In this document: positions 23,377 through 33,039 of the stretch, in pieces
How the letters are laid out: each line of letters opens with the position of its first letter
Position numbering within the stretch: position 1 is the stretch's first letter
Assembly: GCA_036346355.1 (NCBI GenBank)
Contig: CM070572.1
Coordinates: 10,857,001-10,921,000, forward strand
From: Rhipidocladum racemiflorum
Lineage: Eukaryota > Streptophyta > Magnoliopsida > Poales > Poaceae
DNA: 64,000 nucleotides
Direction: 5' to 3'
The notes under the pieces: model-generated
Database searches by the model: none
Told to the model about the DNA's origin: nothing
The model's input: the letters and a program-made list of their open reading frames with translations, nothing else
Program-made: the position numbers and the translations under genes

Positions 23377-23816
23377 TCAACCTAATGTATGCTCCATTAA
23401 AAGAACTTTTGTATTGTGGAGAGATGAATATACAATTGTTGAATTATTGGTGCTAATGTTGTACTGGTGCTTCAATAGCTCTCTGGCTTGTTCCCTTGTA
23501 TGTGCTTGCCAAGTTGGTCAACTATAAGCTTATTCGTGTACAAAACCTTCCTGATAAAGTTCTCTTTAGCGGAAGATGCTGCTGCACTTCAGAAACTGAA
23601 ACGTGGTAGCAGCAGCAGCAGCACATGTATGTAACCACTAGTGAGAGCTGCGCGCTCCGCCGCGCCGTGCGAAATTTGATCCAAATTTTTATCTCTAAAA
23701 AAAGACAGGAATATCCGAGTTTTTTTTGTTCGCTTGGGTATTTCTTGGAAAAAAGACGCTAAGTAAGAACCGTCGACGAACCAGCGAAACAACGGCGCTT
23801 TTTTGGGGAAAAAAAG

Positions 23817-23986
23817 AATAACACATGTTCTGAGAAATATTAGATCCCAAACAAAAAAAAACTATAGACGCCGAGTTTAACACCCTATGCGGTCAATGGG
23901 CAATAATACATGTCCTAAAAAATATTAGAGATCGAGCCGCAAAAAAAATTTTAGATGCCGAGTTTAACATCCTATGCGCTTATTTT
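23817..23986. repeat. Tandem duplication, about 85-bp period
   Basis: AATAACACATGTTCTGAGAA (23817) recurs as AATAATACATGTCCTAAAAA (23902). Both copies continue to a CGAGTTTAACA(C/T)CCTATGCG motif. The units are imperfect. Confidence 0.7.
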
Positions 23987-24061
23987 CCCGCGAAAAATGA
24001 GGGAAAACGGGTAAAAACGGAGAAACGACAGACGAAAAACGAATTCCTATTTTTTGGGGGG

Positions 24062-24650
24062 AAACGGCCAACGAAAACATTTTTCCCATGCTCCGGAGAG
24101 AAAATGGATCACGAAAATATTTTTTTTCAGGCAAAACGGAGAAAGGAAACGGCCTCTCATTTTTTTTTTGGGGGGGGGGGGATAGCCACCGAAAATATTT
24201 TCCCCATGCTCCGGAGGAAAACGGATCACAAAAACATTTTTTCCGGGCAAAACGGAGAAAGGAAACGGTTTTCTATTTTTTTTGATAAACGGCCACCGAA
24301 AACATTTTTCCCATGCTCCGAAGGGAAAACGGATCACGAAAATATTTTTTCGGGTAAAACGGAGAAAGGAAACGGGCTCTTATTTTTTTGGGGGGCGAAA
24401 TAGCCACCGAAAACATTTTTCCCATGCTCCGAAGGGAAAACGGATCACGAAAATATTTTTTTCGGGTAAAACGGAGAAAGGAAACGGGCTCTCATTTTTT
24501 TTGGGGGCGAAATAGCCACCGAAAACATTTTTCCTATGCTCTGGAGGAAAAACGGATCACGAAAACATTTTTTTCGGGTTACCGAAAATATTTTTCACAT
24601 GCTCTGGAGAAAAAACGGACCCCCAAAGCATTTTTTTGAGACAAAACGGA
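24062..24650. repeat. Minisatellite with about 110-bp units, five to six copies
   Basis: Units start with CCACCGAAAACATTTTTCCC at about 24066, 24183, 24291, 24402, 24514 and (short) 24579. Each continues with ATGCTCCG, AACGGATCACGAAAAATATT-like sequence, AACGGAGAAAGGAAACGG and a T-rich/G-rich end (TTTTTTGGGGGG). Spacing is 117, 108, 111, 112 and 65 bp. Overlapping frames through the array repeat with it and are not considered genes. Confidence 0.9.
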
Positions 24651-25344
24651 GAAATGACCCGAACTTAAAGCGCGATGACCTATTTGTTATAATTTTGGAC
24701 CTGTTCGCTATTTTGAAAAATTAGGAAAGGGCTCGCTCGCGATTCGCACTTAACGGGAGGGTCTCCATGCAAAACGAAAAACCAGGGACCTAAACGCGAA
24801 CCGGAAAAAATATCTTTCTCTCACATAAAATCGCGCAAGGACCTGAACGTAATTTGGAAGAAACCGAAGGGGCTTTTCGCAAAAATGCAGGTGACACGTG
24901 GGGGCCGGTTGCTCCCGGTTTCCTGCGTGAGTAGTGGTGTTAATATACCACTAAAGTGCAATTTTGCCCATTTACTCTTACCGATCTATTCACAAAAAGT
25001 TGTCTCATACAAAGTAGAACTTGATTGCCCCAAGCACAAGCGCAAACCAACACATTCCTAGCTATACACAGACCATGTTAATGAAGTTTCCACCTGAAAA
25101 ATAACTACAACTGCACATGTGTTATGTGTACATGCGACCACAATTTTTTACCGAGTTCATTTAGATTGTGTTTGGTTTGCTTGTATCAAGTGGGTCATAT
25201 ACGAGATAGTTAAAAAAAGATTATCTATATATTTGGTTGTTTGAATGGAACCATCCCATCCTGAATTACAGATACAAATATGAGAAATATTCCTTATAGA
25301 TACTGAACCATTCTATTCACTGGAAATAATAAAAACGGACTATC
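24651..25344. other. Intergenic, no gene recognised
   Basis: Sequence right of the minisatellite has phrases such as GGACCTAAACGCGAACCGG and GGACCTGAACGTAATTTGG, suggesting short degenerate repeats. Then AT-rich DNA leads to the permease pseudogene. Confidence 0.4.
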
Positions 25345-26040
25345 CCATTCAATTTAGTCTCCCGCCAGTCGAATGTAGTCTCCCAGCCGAACACTCCGAC
25401 GGCCGAGCCAACGGAGGTGAAGACGCTGATGAGCAAGCAGATGGCGTTGAACGCCTGGATGGCCAGTCATTGGCCAGCGCCCAGAAGGTGAAGGCACCGA
25501 GCAGCCCGATCACCTGGTTGAAGTAGGGGAACCACACGGCCAGCGCCGTCGTCGCGGCCACGTACGCCGTGCGGAAGCACGGCCTGAGCAGATCCACGCG
25601 GCGCTGGCCGAGCAGCGGCACCTCCACGACGCACGCCTCGACGCCGAACCTCCGGTCCACGAGCTCGAAGCCTCGAACACCGGCTGCGTGTACACCCGCG
25701 CGCACGCAAGTAGTCGCGTTAGTTTCTGACGGCCAGATCGCGCGCGCGCGCTTCATGCGCGGCGGTATAGTACTTGCCTGGTAGCCACCGATCGAGGAGG
25801 TGGAGGACGATGCAGAGGTTGGCGAGGCGCCGAGACTGACGAGGCAGTAGGGCTAAGTAGAAGCCGAACCCGGCGAGGAGGTTCCCCGGGGTGCCGTCGC
25901 CGAACGCCGCGTTAGCCGAAGCACCCGCAGCAGAGGTAGAAGAAGTTGGTGGTCACGATGCATGCTCACCCTCGACACCGTCTTCATTGTCTCGCTCTCC
26001 TCTCCGGCGGCGTCCACCTCAGCGTGCCTCATCAAAATCA
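25345..26040 (-). pseudogene. Amino acid permease (AAP-type) pseudogene, C-terminal two exons
   Basis: On the minus strand, in AAP order: ETMKTVSRVS, FFYLCCGCFG and FGDGTPGNLLAGFGFY, then a donor GGYQ|GTAAGT near 25770. These are followed by VYTQPVFE, RRFGVEA, CFRTAYVAATTALAVWFPYF, NQVIGLLGAFTFW, and IQAFNAICLLISVFTSVGSA leading to VGVFG. Intact AAPs are plasma-membrane proton-amino acid symporters with about ten membrane segments. Here several single-base shifts and an in-frame TAG after GFGFY break the frame. The N-terminal half is missing, the right side ending at AT-rich repeat sequence near 26060. Intron retention indicates a DNA-level duplicate. Confidence 0.86.
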
Positions 26041-26059
26041 GTCACACAGGCCACACAGA

Positions 26060-26373
26060 AGATTTTTTTTTAAAATAAACATTTTTAATCAATAAATTCA
26101 AAAATATACCCGAAATAAAAAAATTTACAAAACTAGCCTCTCACACCACATGGCACATGACATTTTCCATTTAATGAATAATTTTTAATTCATTATATAG
26201 TCTAATAATTCATATCGGATACTAGGAATCTCAAAAAATTATGAAAAAAATTTCTAACTTTTGATTACACTAGAAGCATTCATAATATATTAAAAAAAGC
26301 AGTATGTTTCATAAATTTCGAAATTTCGGCGGGTCCTTGCTTCAAGCCAGTCCGTGGCTACATCAGTAGCAAC
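26060..26373. other. AT-rich sequence resembling one end of the hairpin elements
   Basis: GATTTTTTTTTAAAATAAAC and ACCCGAAATAAAAAAATTTACAAAACTA here resemble the ends of the 14477 and 23026 elements, but no inverted partner or target duplication was found. Possibly a truncated relative. Confidence 0.35.
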
Positions 26374-26838
26374 CAGGGTTCAAATTCCCGCTGAAATCCC
26401 GCGAAATTTTGGATTTTGGACCCCCGAGTTCCATAATCCAGGCGAAATTTAAAAAAACCCTAAAAAAAAATTAAAAGTGCTACAGTACCCTATTTTCTCG
26501 GCAAAATTTCGGCCAAATAGATCGAAATCTCGGTTTTTTGACCAAAAAATGACCGGATTGGATTCCTCAAGTCGTTTTCCATGTCTGACCAAAATTTTTA
26601 AAAAAATTAACGAATTTTGCACACCTTTTAGATTATTTTAATTTGGCCGAAATCTCGGCTAAATGGACCGAAATTTCGGTTTTTTAACCGAAATCTCGGT
26701 AATTTCGGATAAAAAAAAACGGATTCAAATTTGATTTTTGAATTTCGTTCAGATTTCGTCCGAAATAACGAGATCTCGGCGAAAAATCGAATTTCGGACG
26801 TAGACGAGATTTGCCCTAAAACGAAATTTTTAACCCTG
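26374..26838. mobile_element. Non-autonomous hAT-like element, short copy 1 (465 bp)
   Basis: CAGGGTTCAAATTCCCGC at the left, ATTTTTAACCCTG at the right. Flanks are GTAGCAAC (26366-26373) and ATAGCAAC (26839-26846), an 8-bp duplication with one mismatch. The interior is dense in CGAAATTTCGG-like motifs. Confidence 0.85.
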
Positions 26839-27119
26839 ATAGCAACACTGAAGCCCAAGCTCTAATTATCGCCCGTAAGGTACAGTTACTTCCTAAGCTG
26901 TAATCAGACTTACAACAACTATGCATTTTTGTGTTGGTAGAACACAGCTGAAAATGGCTAGTGATGTTTAATTAATTCCGTATATTTTTGTTTGATTGAG
27001 GAAGTGGATGAGGTCCATCACCCACCTCATCAAGCACCAAGCCACCAATGCACCATACCGATAGAAAAATGAAGATAGAGTCATCCCGTAAAAATCACGG
27101 AGTTACCTCATGATACTAA

Positions 27120-27399
27120 GGCCTCGTTTGGCAACTTGGAACCGAGGTGTTTCTACTAGAATCTGGGAGAAACCCAGCCAAACGGGCTAAAACTCGGAAC
27201 GATTCTTCTCGAAACGTTTCTTCTTTTTCCACACCGTGGTTGAATCACTCTCAACCCCGTTTCACTAGTTTCTACTAGAATCTGGAACCGTACCAAACGG
27301 TTTGCAGAAAGTGATTCTGATTCTACCTGAAACGTTTCTACTAAGAATCTGAAACCGTTTCCGTTTCTATTAGAATCTGGAACCGTACCAAACGGGGCC
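27120..27399. mobile_element. Tourist-like MITE, family 3, copy 2 (280 bp)
   Basis: Ends are GGCCTCGTTTGGCAAC and CCAAACGGGGCC, with TAA at 27117-27119 and 27400-27402. The orientation is opposite to the copy at 22752. The GATTCTAGTAGAAAC-type internal motif is repeated several times. Confidence 0.88.
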
Positions 27400-27500
27400 T
27401 AAACTATCCAAGGGTTTACTGCAGATGTCCGGAAGATTCAATCGCAGATCGAAGGGATCAGGAAAAAGGCAACATATTAGATACACAAGCCTATACCCCT

Positions 27501-27760
27501 TCCCCGATCACAAATAGGTATTGTTTTTTATCAACACGGACACCATCTCTAAAATACACCTTTAACTACTAATTTTTATTATAAAATATTTATAAAACTC
27601 AATAAAATTATAACATTCTGAAAGTACTTTTCGAGACAAATCAACGTATATGATTTTCATATATCCAATTTAAATATTTAAAAATATATTAACAATCAAA
27701 ATTTTAAAAATTTAACAACATCTATGTTCAAAACGATAACTATTTATGACCGAAACTATT
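27501..27760. mobile_element. Degraded Stowaway-like MITE related to 8249-8508
   Basis: The interior closely follows the 8249 element (for example ATATCCAATTTAAATATTTA and GAAAGTACTTTTCGAGACAA), but the CTCCCTCC termini have decayed and no TA target pair is clear. Confidence 0.7.
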
Positions 27761-27846
27761 GTGAATGTTTAATGCACAATTGATCTTCCGAATATGTACT
27801 CGGGCTCATTTTGGTCTTGAAAAATGCTTAGTCCCTGTGCTTCAAT

Positions 27847-28327
27847 CAGGGTTACAAAATCTCGTTTTGAATAAAATTTCGGAGGTGTCCGAAATCTGAA
27901 ATCTTGACGAGATTTCGGAAATTTAAATCAAATCCGGACGGAATCTAAAATTCAAATTTTAAATCCGATTTTTTTTTTCTACCGGGAAATCTGAGATTTC
28001 GGTTCAAAAACCGAAATTTCGCCGAGATTTCGGTAAAATTCAACTAAACGGAAAATGGTTCAAACGACGTCAAAATTTTTTGAAATTTTGGTCAGACATG
28101 GAAAATGACTTGAAGAATCCAATCCGGTCAAATTTTGGTCAAAAAACCGAGATTTCGGTCCATTTCACCGAAATTTCGCCGAAATTATAGGGTATTGTAG
28201 CGTTTTTAAATTTTTTTTTTATGGTTTTTTAATTTCGCCGGGATTATGGAACTCGAGGGGTCCGAAAATCGAAATTTCGCTGAGATTTCGCGGGATTTGG
28301 GGGATTTGGGCGAGAATTTGAATCCTG
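27847..28327. mobile_element. Non-autonomous hAT-like element, short copy 2 (481 bp, TSD GCTTCAAT)
   Basis: Reads opposite to the copy at 26374: begins CAGGGTTACAAAATCTCG and ends GAATTTGAATCCTG. Perfect 8-bp flanks GCTTCAAT lie at 27839-27846 and 28328-28335. Confidence 0.9.
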
Positions 28328-28384
28328 GCTTCAATACCTACTCCAGCTCGGAGTGATCTTTTACACGTGTGGTCGTATAACTAT

Positions 28385-28615
28385 GGCCATGTTTGGCAGA
28401 GCTCCAGATCGCAGCTCTACCTCAGAGCTGAAACTTGTAAACTGAAATAAAGTGACTTAAGTTTATAATTTTATTCTAAAATGTAAATAAGATGACTCAC
28501 CTAAACACCCTTAATATACTCACAGCTCCAGCTCCACGAATTTGGTGAAGCTAAGAATACACAGCTCCACTAACTCCGAGAATTTGGTGGAGGTAGAGCT
28601 CTGCCAAACACCACC
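28385..28615. mobile_element. MITE family 1, copy 2 (231 bp, 3-bp TSD TAT)
   Basis: Same length and same interior as 2220-2450, with TAT at 28382-28384 and 28616-28618. The equal lengths suggest both copies derive from a recent common source. Confidence 0.82.
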
Positions 28616-28619
28616 TATA

Positions 28620-29246
28620 CCTCCGAAGTTAGCCAACTCATTTTTTTTTGGCCGCATCAGCATGCGTGTAAAGACGAAATTACCCTTCCTCGCCTCGCTC
28701 TCCGACACTTCCTCCTTTCATTGGTGCTCTCCTCCTCCTCGCTCCTATTTTCATGCCGACACTGTTACTTTCAGATATATACAAGATTACGAGTTGGCAA
28801 ATCGACACGATATGAATACACAATTCCAGATGTCAATCCGTCACATTTGCCAAACTAGCGTGCATGAGAAACACAATTTTTTGAAATAATATCGCAAGAT
28901 AATAATTCTCCAATTGCAAAACTACCTTAAATAAAGAACTAAGCCAACCACTACTCCATAAGGCACCAATAATATGGTAGAATTCAAGATTTTCTACAAA
29001 ACACTTGCAGCATTAACAAAATGTTGCAGCAATGAAAAGAGTGAAGATCACAAGCTCGAAAGCACATCTGCTGCAAGCCTGCAACATACCACATGCATCG
29101 TGGTACGATAATCTCAAGACTCAGTAATAAGCGACATTAAGAACAGCACAATTGTGTAAAGGGCCTTCAGATGCCATGATCAAAGCATTTGAGCTTAAAG
29201 CTGATTTTGTGTACAGTCATCCTTGGAGATTTGCCGGATAAGGCCT
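28620..29246. other. 3' flank of the TM9SF gene
   Basis: No gene seen. The part nearest 29246 is the expected 3'UTR of the minus-strand TM9SF gene. An unremarkable open frame at 28542-28889 begins inside the MITE and is not credible. Confidence 0.5.
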
Positions 29247-31208
29247 TCAATCAATCTTAACCGATGAGAAAAGGTAGTGGACGAAAGAGAATGATGTCAG
29301 TAACCCAACAGTCCCAGTAGATAGCATAATGGCAAAAGAGACAATGAAAGCGTATCCAATGTAGAGCGTAGCAGAAACTGGCCCACTCAAGCTTCTGAGA
29401 TCAAACACCAAGTAGTTGATAGAGTAGAGGAACACATAAAGTGCCACTGTTCCAGAGGCAAAGAAAGCTTTCCACCACCACCTCCATTCCTCCGCACAGA
29501 GATGCATGTAGGTAAGAACAACAGATACCTCAGCACAGACCACAAGAAGCAAAAGGAGCACAACAAGGAGGAACCCAAACACATAATAGAATCTTCCGAG
29601 CCAAATGCTAGACAGAATGAAGAAGAGCTCGATGAAGAGTGTTCCAAAAGGTATAGTTCCAGCACCAATTACAAGGAGCCATGAGTAATTCTTTGCAGGG
29701 ACTTCTCTTGGTATTTGATTGGTTCGAACAGGGAATTCTACTGGCTGGGCCCTTGTGCCAAAGAAACCACCCAGAAGGGTAAGTGGCACAGAGATGCAGA
29801 ACCACAAGGACAGAAGAGTGAAGAAAAGTGAGATGGGAAGGGCTCCAGTACTATTTCTGGCCCACAGCATGAAGTTTAATACAGTGAGGACAATGAAGAC
29901 AATGCCAGGGAAGAAACAGGCTGTTGACCAGGAGACAGACCTCCATCCCTCGGAAGTTCCTTTTACAGTCCTCCAGAACCTGACAGCAGCGTATCCAGCC
30001 ACAATTCCAAGTAACATATAAAGGAATATCATCCCTGTCAACAGCATTCCTCTCGATGCAGGCGACATGAATCCAAAGGCAGCAAAGAAAATGGTGACAA
30101 TTGCCATACCCAGAATTTGAACCCCGTCACCAATCATGACGCAGAGCAGCTTTGATGAGGTTGGCTCTCTGAAGACATCTCCAACAACAAGCTTCCAGCC
30201 GGAGAGCTCCTCATTCATCTGAGCTTGGGCCTCCTTATCCAACTCCTCGTATCTAGTCAAGTCCCTCCTCACCGTCCGCAAGAATATGACAAATACAATG
30301 CCAGCCAAAAACAGTATTACCATCAATGAGTTCATAATTGAGAACCAGTGTATTTTTGCACCCTCCATCTTCAGGTATGCATCCCACCGTGATGGCCATC
30401 TGATATCACTGTTTACAAATTCAACCTCATATGTAAAAGTAATCTGCTCCTTCTCCCTAATCATTTGAAATTTCTCCAACTCCACAGGGCAGTTTACAGG
30501 ATCTACTTTTTCATACATCGTAAGCTTCGACATTGCTTTAGGATCACGCTTCACACTGCAGGGGATGACCTCAAATCCCACAATCTCGTAGCCAGACTTG
30601 GCATCCGTGTCAGTCCCTGAGATCACTTCCATTCCTTCCCCAGTTCCAACCACCTTCACATTACCTCCTTCGTACCTATGGACCAAAACCTTAAATTTCA
30701 GGTGATTAATGATGTAAACCTCAGAGCTTCCTTCCGGGGTATATCCAACTGGATAGCCTGTCCACTGAATGGTCACTCCATTCTGCTCAGTAAACCTCCT
30801 CACAGGAAGATTGTCAACAATCATGTTCACCTGGTAGAGGTCTCGGCTTCGCTGCTTGAGGAGCTTCACACCACCCTCATCAAGTGGGGTCGTGGTACAC
30901 AGATAGAGTGACTCATTGACATTCACATGGAAACGGTAGGGAGAATTATCAATCTGGTCACCCATCAGGAGCTCCCCTAGATTTTCCGCACTCTTCTTTA
31001 TCCCACCCTGAGGATGGCAGTATGGGAGGCTGTAGTAGCTGAAGGGCAGTTCTGTCTCAATGGAAGTGAGCGAGTTCACCTTTGCCCATATATCCTCGCC
31101 TTGCCGGTACGTGTGCATGTAACTACCTGGCAAGTAGAACGCCTCCAGAGTGGGAGCCAACACTAGAAACACCACTAACAAAGCAGGGAATACCCAGCCT
31201 TTGGCCAT
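29247..31208 (-). CDS. Transmembrane 9 superfamily (nonaspanin/EMP70) protein, complete, 653 aa
   Basis: A single uninterrupted coding exon. The start MAKGWVFPALLVVFLVLAP at 31208 gives a signal peptide followed by EAFYLPGSYMHTYRQGEDI, the typical mature N-terminus. The longer in-frame extension to 31271 crosses an acceptor (TTCCAG at 31242-31247), so I reject it. A lumenal domain occupies about residues 30-290. About nine hydrophobic segments follow, the first near residues 295-320 (MNSLMVILFLAGIVFVIFL). Plant relatives (TMN11/TMN12 group, about 650 residues) sit in Golgi/endosomal membranes. The C-terminus FSSVKID carries the KXD/E Golgi-retention motif described for this family. The coding sequence is intact beside heavily broken neighbours. 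A 5'UTR intron lies upstream, and a Ds-like element sits just beyond the leader. Confidence 0.96.
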   Translation of the reverse strand: MAKGWVFPALLVVFLVLAPTLEAFYLPGSYMHTYRQGEDIWAKVNSLTSIETELPFSYYSLPYCHPQGGIKKSAENLGELLMGDQIDNSPYRFHVNVNESLYLCTTTPLDEGGVKLLKQRSRDLYQVNMIVDNLPVRRFTEQNGVTIQWTGYPVGYTPEGSSEVYIINHLKFKVLVHRYEGGNVKVVGTGEGMEVISGTDTDAKSGYEIVGFEVIPCSVKRDPKAMSKLTMYEKVDPVNCPVELEKFQMIREKEQITFTYEVEFVNSDIRWPSRWDAYLKMEGAKIHWFSIMNSLMVILFLAGIVFVIFLRTVRRDLTRYEELDKEAQAQMNEELSGWKLVVGDVFREPTSSKLLCVMIGDGVQILGMAIVTIFFAAFGFMSPASRGMLLTGMIFLYMLLGIVAGYAAVRFWRTVKGTSEGWRSVSWSTACFFPGIVFIVLTVLNFMLWARNSTGALPISLFFTLLSLWFCISVPLTLLGGFFGTRAQPVEFPVRTNQIPREVPAKNYSWLLVIGAGTIPFGTLFIELFFILSSIWLGRFYYVFGFLLVVLLLLLVVCAEVSVVLTYMHLCAEEWRWWWKAFFASGTVALYVFLYSINYLVFDLRSLSGPVSATLYIGYAFIVSFAIMLSTGTVGLLTSFSFVHYLFSSVKID

Positions 31209-32110
31209 GACTAGCAGTGCCTGACAAACTTTGCCTAACACCTGGAACCAGAAAATTAAGATCATCCACACTCAGTTCTTCTAAATAGAGATATATCCTC
31301 CTAAGCAGAATAGCATATACAGATTCACATTGAAATCGCAGGAAGGTCTGGCAAAAGGTGCCAAATAAATCGATTCTTAGTCAGTTTTTTAGCATCCATG
31401 TTCACAGTAGACCGTGTTCACACTTCACAGTATATAGGATAATGAAAAAGAGCAAACAAACTGAAAGAAACATCTATTAGCATAAATTGTTGCCAAAGAA
31501 AACAAACCAAGGCAGCTTGAATCAGAATGGGAACTAGACAAAAGTGACATGCAGGAGTAACTATAAATAAACTATCTAAGGACAAATCGAGAAACTGCCC
31601 ATTCATTGGCCATCTACAAGTTCCAAAACAACACGCCTTGCACAAAATTGGGCTTGCCAAATGCACCGACTAAACCTAGCAGGCGAGAATTAGATGCATG
31701 TGTATAGCCTAAGTGGTATGATTAAGTACCAACTAAATCTACAAAATTAGCAGCAAAATTACCTGACTGCTTCAAGTATAGCTCAAAATTTTGCTCAATC
31801 CGATCCCAGGGACCAAAATCACCTCCAAATCGCGCCACAGAAGCGCATCACGCGAACAGATCTACACCGCCAAGCGAACAAGCGAAAAGAAACAGCGTAA
31901 CCGCCAACCCACGAGCTAAGGGCGCTTTCGCTTTAGATCTAGAACAAGCAGGTGGCGAGAGCAGATCCAAAACGCCAAAAAAAGAAGAAGAAGAAGAAGC
32001 GTGAGGAATCGATCGATCCGAACCTCGCACTGGATAGGCGGCGGAGCCGACAAGAGGGGAGCGGGAGATGCTCCTCGGCGTGAGTAGCACCGAACGCTGA
32101 TCAACAAACA
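31209..32110 (-). other. 5'UTR intron and leader exon of the TM9SF gene
   Basis: The coding exon is preceded by acceptor TTCCAG|GTGTTAGG (exon starts at 31241). A likely first exon ends at donor GCGAG|GTTCGG near 32024 and has CT-rich leader sequence to about 32110. The resulting intron is about 0.8 kb. Transcript evidence is not available here. Confidence 0.6.
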
Positions 32111-32124
32111 AACTCACTCATCAC

Positions 32125-33024
32125 TAGGGATGAAACATAAGAAAACGTCGGTAGGTCATTGTTCCGTTTCCGTTTTCGTTTCTATATTTTTTTATCGGTA
32201 ATAGAAACGAAATCGAAAACTCCGAAAACGGATAGTAACGGAAACGAATGCGGAACGGAACGGATACGGAAACAAAAGCGAAAAATTTCACAAGACATAG
32301 TAGAGAATCACAATATACATGACCACAAGAACAATGTAGCCTATTCCACCTCCAAGGTAGACACAAGAATAGTGTTATGTTCACTGGTATCGCTAGAAAA
32401 TTTTTCTCAAATTTGTCAGTTGAAGGCACGTTATTTGTCTCCCATATCAGACTATTATGTCCCCATCCATATAATTATCATAGATATCATTTTGCTCCAC
32501 CAACTACAAAGGTTTAACACCCTAAAATTTGTATATTATTATTCGATGTTCATTTATAATTTTCTAAAATTTATCTTGGATTTTCTGGAGTTTATAAATA
32601 CCATTTTGCTATTTTTAGATTTATAAAATTTATTTATTTTATAAAAAAAATAATGCTGAAAATAATCTTTCTAGGTTTTCAAATGTTCTAAAGTATTTTT
32701 GAGATTTTTTCGGAATTTTTGAACTCTATTTAATATTTTATATAAAACTATTTGTATTTATGAAATTATTTTAATTCGAAAATAAATATAAGCTCTCCTT
32801 TCTTATTTTTGAGTCAAGCTCATTTCTCCTTCTGGCTTGTTTCCGTTTTTCGTTTCCGGTTCAACTTATACGGAATTTCCGTTTCCGTTTCCGTTTCCGT
32901 CGGAATTGGCTTTCCCGTTTCCGTTTCCGACAAAAAAAATTTCTTTTCCGTTTCCGTACCGGTATTTTCCGTTTCCGTTTTTCTTCGGAACGATCGGAAA
33001 CTTTCTGTTCCGTTTTCACCCCTA
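32125..33024. mobile_element. Ds-like non-autonomous hAT element (900 bp, TSD CTCATCAC)
   Basis: Left end TAGGGATGAAAC and right end GTTTTCACCCCTA are inverted and match the 11-bp Ac/Ds terminal sequence type. Perfect 8-bp flanks CTCATCAC occur at 32117-32124 and 33025-33032. Subterminal regions carry many CCGTTTCCGTTT/AAACGGAAACGG repeats, as Ac/Ds elements do. The interior is AT-rich and has no transposase frame. It lies immediately upstream of the TM9SF leader exon and splits sequence that reads as continuous CT/GA-rich leader when the element is ignored. Confidence 0.92.
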
Positions 33025-33039
33025 CTCATCACGCTTCCT

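Noticed and set aside
24047..24724. Overlapping open frames of 60-99 codons on both strands
   Set aside because: They repeat with the 110-bp minisatellite unit and match no protein family.
23640..24945. A CACTA-type transposon bounded by CACTAGTGAGAG and GTGAGTAGTG
   Set aside because: Inverted ends match over only about six bases and the 3-bp flanks (AAC versus GTG) do not agree.
26060..26373. A third Mutator-like hairpin element
   Set aside because: Only end-like sequence is seen; no inverted arm or target duplication.
31209..31271. Upstream in-frame ATG extending the TM9SF protein by 21 residues
   Set aside because: The extension crosses an intron acceptor and precedes a standard signal peptide start, so the ATG at 31208 is preferred.
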